A DNA stretch of 6,106 nt, from NCBI GenBank assembly GCA_030688105.1, contig JAUYIV010000066.1, positions 1-6,106 on the forward strand, in the 5' to 3' direction. Below are positions 4,653-6,106 of the stretch, piece after piece. The notes below the pieces were generated by a model, which was not told the origin of the DNA, made no database searches, and saw only the letters and a list, made by a program, of their open reading frames with translations. This DNA comes from Actinomycetota bacterium. GTDB taxonomy: Bacteria > Actinomycetota > Acidimicrobiia > Spongiisociales > UBA11373. The position numbers and the translations under genes were made by a program. Every line of letters starts with the position of its first letter. Position 1 is the stretch's first letter.

Positions 4653-6106
4653 CTAAGCCTCGGCGGTTCTCTCGTTGGCGTGGACGTGCAGCTCGAACGG
4701 TCGCCCTGTGGTCTCCGGCTCGGGACCGTTGTGCTCCTGGAGGAGGGCCACCGGCGAGAAGCCCCAGCGCGCGACGCGGTTCTCGGCATCCCCGGCAGAG
4801 AACTCCGGCTCCCGGAAGCCGATGGCCTTCGCCATGATGGCTCCATCGGAGAGGCGATAGCCGACGATCATCGAGAGACCTTCCCTCAGTCGCACCGCAC
4901 GCAGCTCGCTTTCGACCGCGACCCCGATGTTGACCGGGACGACGGCGACCCCCCCGCGCTGGATCGCCTCCTCTCTCTCGATCGCCTCGCGCTCGATCGA
5001 CGTGACCCGACCATGGTGTTTGGTGTCGGCGTATTCCTCAAGGATCGCGTAGGTGATCTCCCCGGCTCGGACGATCTCACCCAGCTCCGAGTCATACCAG
5101 GCCCGCACCGTCTCGCCGGGGTTGCGGTTGATGACCCGGGTTGGCCGCGCCGGGTCTCTACTGGTCCGACCGTCGCCGACCCCTTTCGGCCGACCCTCCG
5201 GGTTGTCCTGCGGCCCGTTCTCGGGCGAGGAGTGGGGGACCTGGCCGGGAACCATCACATCGTCGTCGCCACGGGCCAGTTCCGCCTTGCGCTTCTCGAC
5301 CTCGGCGTCCCAGTTGAATCCGGCCGCCGCCACCGCCGTCGAGCGGGCGATGTCGCCACGGTCGCGGAGTTTCAGCACCATGTCGGTGAAGTACTGGAGG
5401 CCCTGGAGGACGATTTTCGGGAACCAGATACCGGCCGGTCCCCTGGTCAGCAGTCTGCGGTTACGTTTGACGACCTCGGGGTAGATTTGGTTCTCGACGT
5501 GGCGTCGGATGTCGCCACGGTCGCTGGAGATCACCCGGCTGACGATCTCGATGTCGGACTGATCGCCCTCAGACTTTGAGTCTCCGGCGCGTTCGGAGGT
5601 CCCCATCATCCGCATCGCGATCTTGCGGCCAAGCAGGCGCCTCTTCTCGGCGTTCAGCAGCTCATCCAGTTTCGGGGTGATGATCTCGAAGCTGAGTCGG
5701 TGGTCGCCGACGATGACGCCAGAGCGCGAGGCAACTCGAACCACCTGCTTGAGGTTCTCGACCTCCTCGGGTTGGGCCGGTCGCTGGTCCGAGCCCTTCT
5801 TCGCAACGACGACGAAGTTGGAGCCGCCCTGAAGCAATGCGTAGTCCATAATGTTCAGCAGCCGCTTGGCCTCCAGGAGCGCGAAGTTCGCCGTCATCAG
5901 CGGGCGCGCGTACTTCTTCGAGCCCGTCGGCATCGAGGTCCTGTGGCAGAGCCGTGGGTTGAGCAAATACAGTCTGCCCGAGGCGCAGCTGCTCGGCCGA
6001 TCCTCCGGCGGGTCGAGTGGATCGACCTCATGCACGCCAACGAAGAGGTTCGCCGCCGCCCGGTCCCGGCGCCCCCTCTCCGCTTTGCGCGCGGGAGTCG
6101 TCCTCG
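4653..6106 (-). CDS. Phage portal protein with C-terminal extension (5' end outside window)
   Basis: Portal proteins form the dodecameric ring at one capsid vertex through which DNA is packaged and ejected. The reading frame is open to the window edge, so the true start is not visible; the GTG at 6035 is internal to the open frame and an unlikely start. From about 5950 to 5600 the protein reads like the core of actinophage portals: LLEAKRLLNIMDYALLQGG, then VVVAKKGSD, a GDHRLSFEIITPKLDELL stretch and a KRRLLGRKIAMRMMG segment. Near 5370-5280 comes LRDRGDIARSTAVAAAGFNW followed by EVEKRKAE, typical of the end of a portal core. A Pro/Gly/Asn-rich linker (about 5270-5136) then leads to a further 160 residues ending in TAG at 4653. 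That tail has an amphipathic Glu/Arg-rich helix (SIEREAIEREEAIQR) and a beta-rich part, and I do not recognise it. The next gene starts 44 bases downstream. The portal identity rests on remembered family patterns, not a search. Confidence 0.8.
   Translation of the reverse strand, partial: RTTPARKAERGRRDRAAANLFVGVHEVDPLDPPEDRPSSCASGRLYLLNPRLCHRTSMPTGSKKYARPLMTANFALLEAKRLLNIMDYALLQGGSNFVVVAKKGSDQRPAQPEEVENLKQVVRVASRSGVIVGDHRLSFEIITPKLDELLNAEKRRLLGRKIAMRMMGTSERAGDSKSEGDQSDIEIVSRVISSDRGDIRRHVENQIYPEVVKRNRRLLTRGPAGIWFPKIVLQGLQYFTDMVLKLRDRGDIARSTAVAAAGFNWDAEVEKRKAELARGDDDVMVPGQVPHSSPENGPQDNPEGRPKGVGDGRTSRDPARPTRVINRNPGETVRAWYDSELGEIVRAGEITYAILEEYADTKHHGRVTSIEREAIEREEAIQRGGVAVVPVNIGVAVESELRAVRLREGLSMIVGYRLSDGAIMAKAIGFREPEFSAGDAENRVARWGFSPVALLQEHNGPEPETTGRPFELHVHANERTAEA

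Noticed and set aside
4608..5579. Plus-strand open frame of 323 codons opposite the portal gene
   Set aside because: Arg/Asp/Gly/Val-rich antisense translation of the portal frame. The minus-strand frame carries the recognisable portal segments and continues past both ends of this one.
1..6106. CRISPR array, tRNA, insertion sequence, integrase, attachment site or defence genes
   Set aside because: Looked for and not seen: no regularly spaced repeats, no cloverleaf-like segment, no terminal inverted repeats with a transposase, and no protein outside the phage head and neck set.

Overview
The window is a piece of a tailed double-stranded DNA phage or prophage: the head-morphogenesis module plus the start of the head-tail connection region. 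Every supported gene lies on the minus strand, so the transcriptional order runs from the right edge to the left edge. The DNA is strongly GC-rich and the proteins resemble those of actinobacterial siphovirus-type phages. The host assignment is an inference from base composition and general protein resemblance. Nothing in the window (no integrase, att site or host gene) separates a free phage from a prophage.

Layout in transcription order: a portal protein, cut at its 5' end by the right window edge (6106-4653); a capsid maturation protease with a long charged coiled-coil scaffold tail (4608-3289), with a well-placed internal ribosome binding site that could produce the scaffold alone (3864-3289); a glycine/proline-rich putative head decoration protein (3256-2705); the HK97-fold major capsid protein (2675-1737); a 127-base gap with a hairpin and a promoter-like repeat; a 202-residue protein with a compact N-terminal domain and a disordered tail (1608-1000); a helical head-tail connector-like protein (988-404); and two small Cys/His-rich proteins (404-240 and 243-16). 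A further gene begins at 16 and runs off the left edge. The last four genes are joined by TGATG or ATGA stop/start overlaps, which suggests translational coupling.

Together the genes give a nearly complete procapsid pathway. The portal nucleates assembly, the scaffold and capsid proteins co-assemble, the protease clears the scaffold, the decoration protein may stabilise the shell, and the connector prepares the neck for the tail. Terminase genes would be expected beyond the right edge and tail genes beyond the left edge.

The observations most worth following are the nested scaffold start inside the protease gene, a roughly 20-base asymmetric motif occurring three times in the same orientation (upstream of two genes and once inside the protease gene), the extra C-terminal domain on the portal, and the pair of adjacent small proteins sharing a C-x-C...C-P-x-H pattern. 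I found no CRISPR array, RNA gene, insertion sequence or defence system, and no gene-free stretch longer than about 130 bases.
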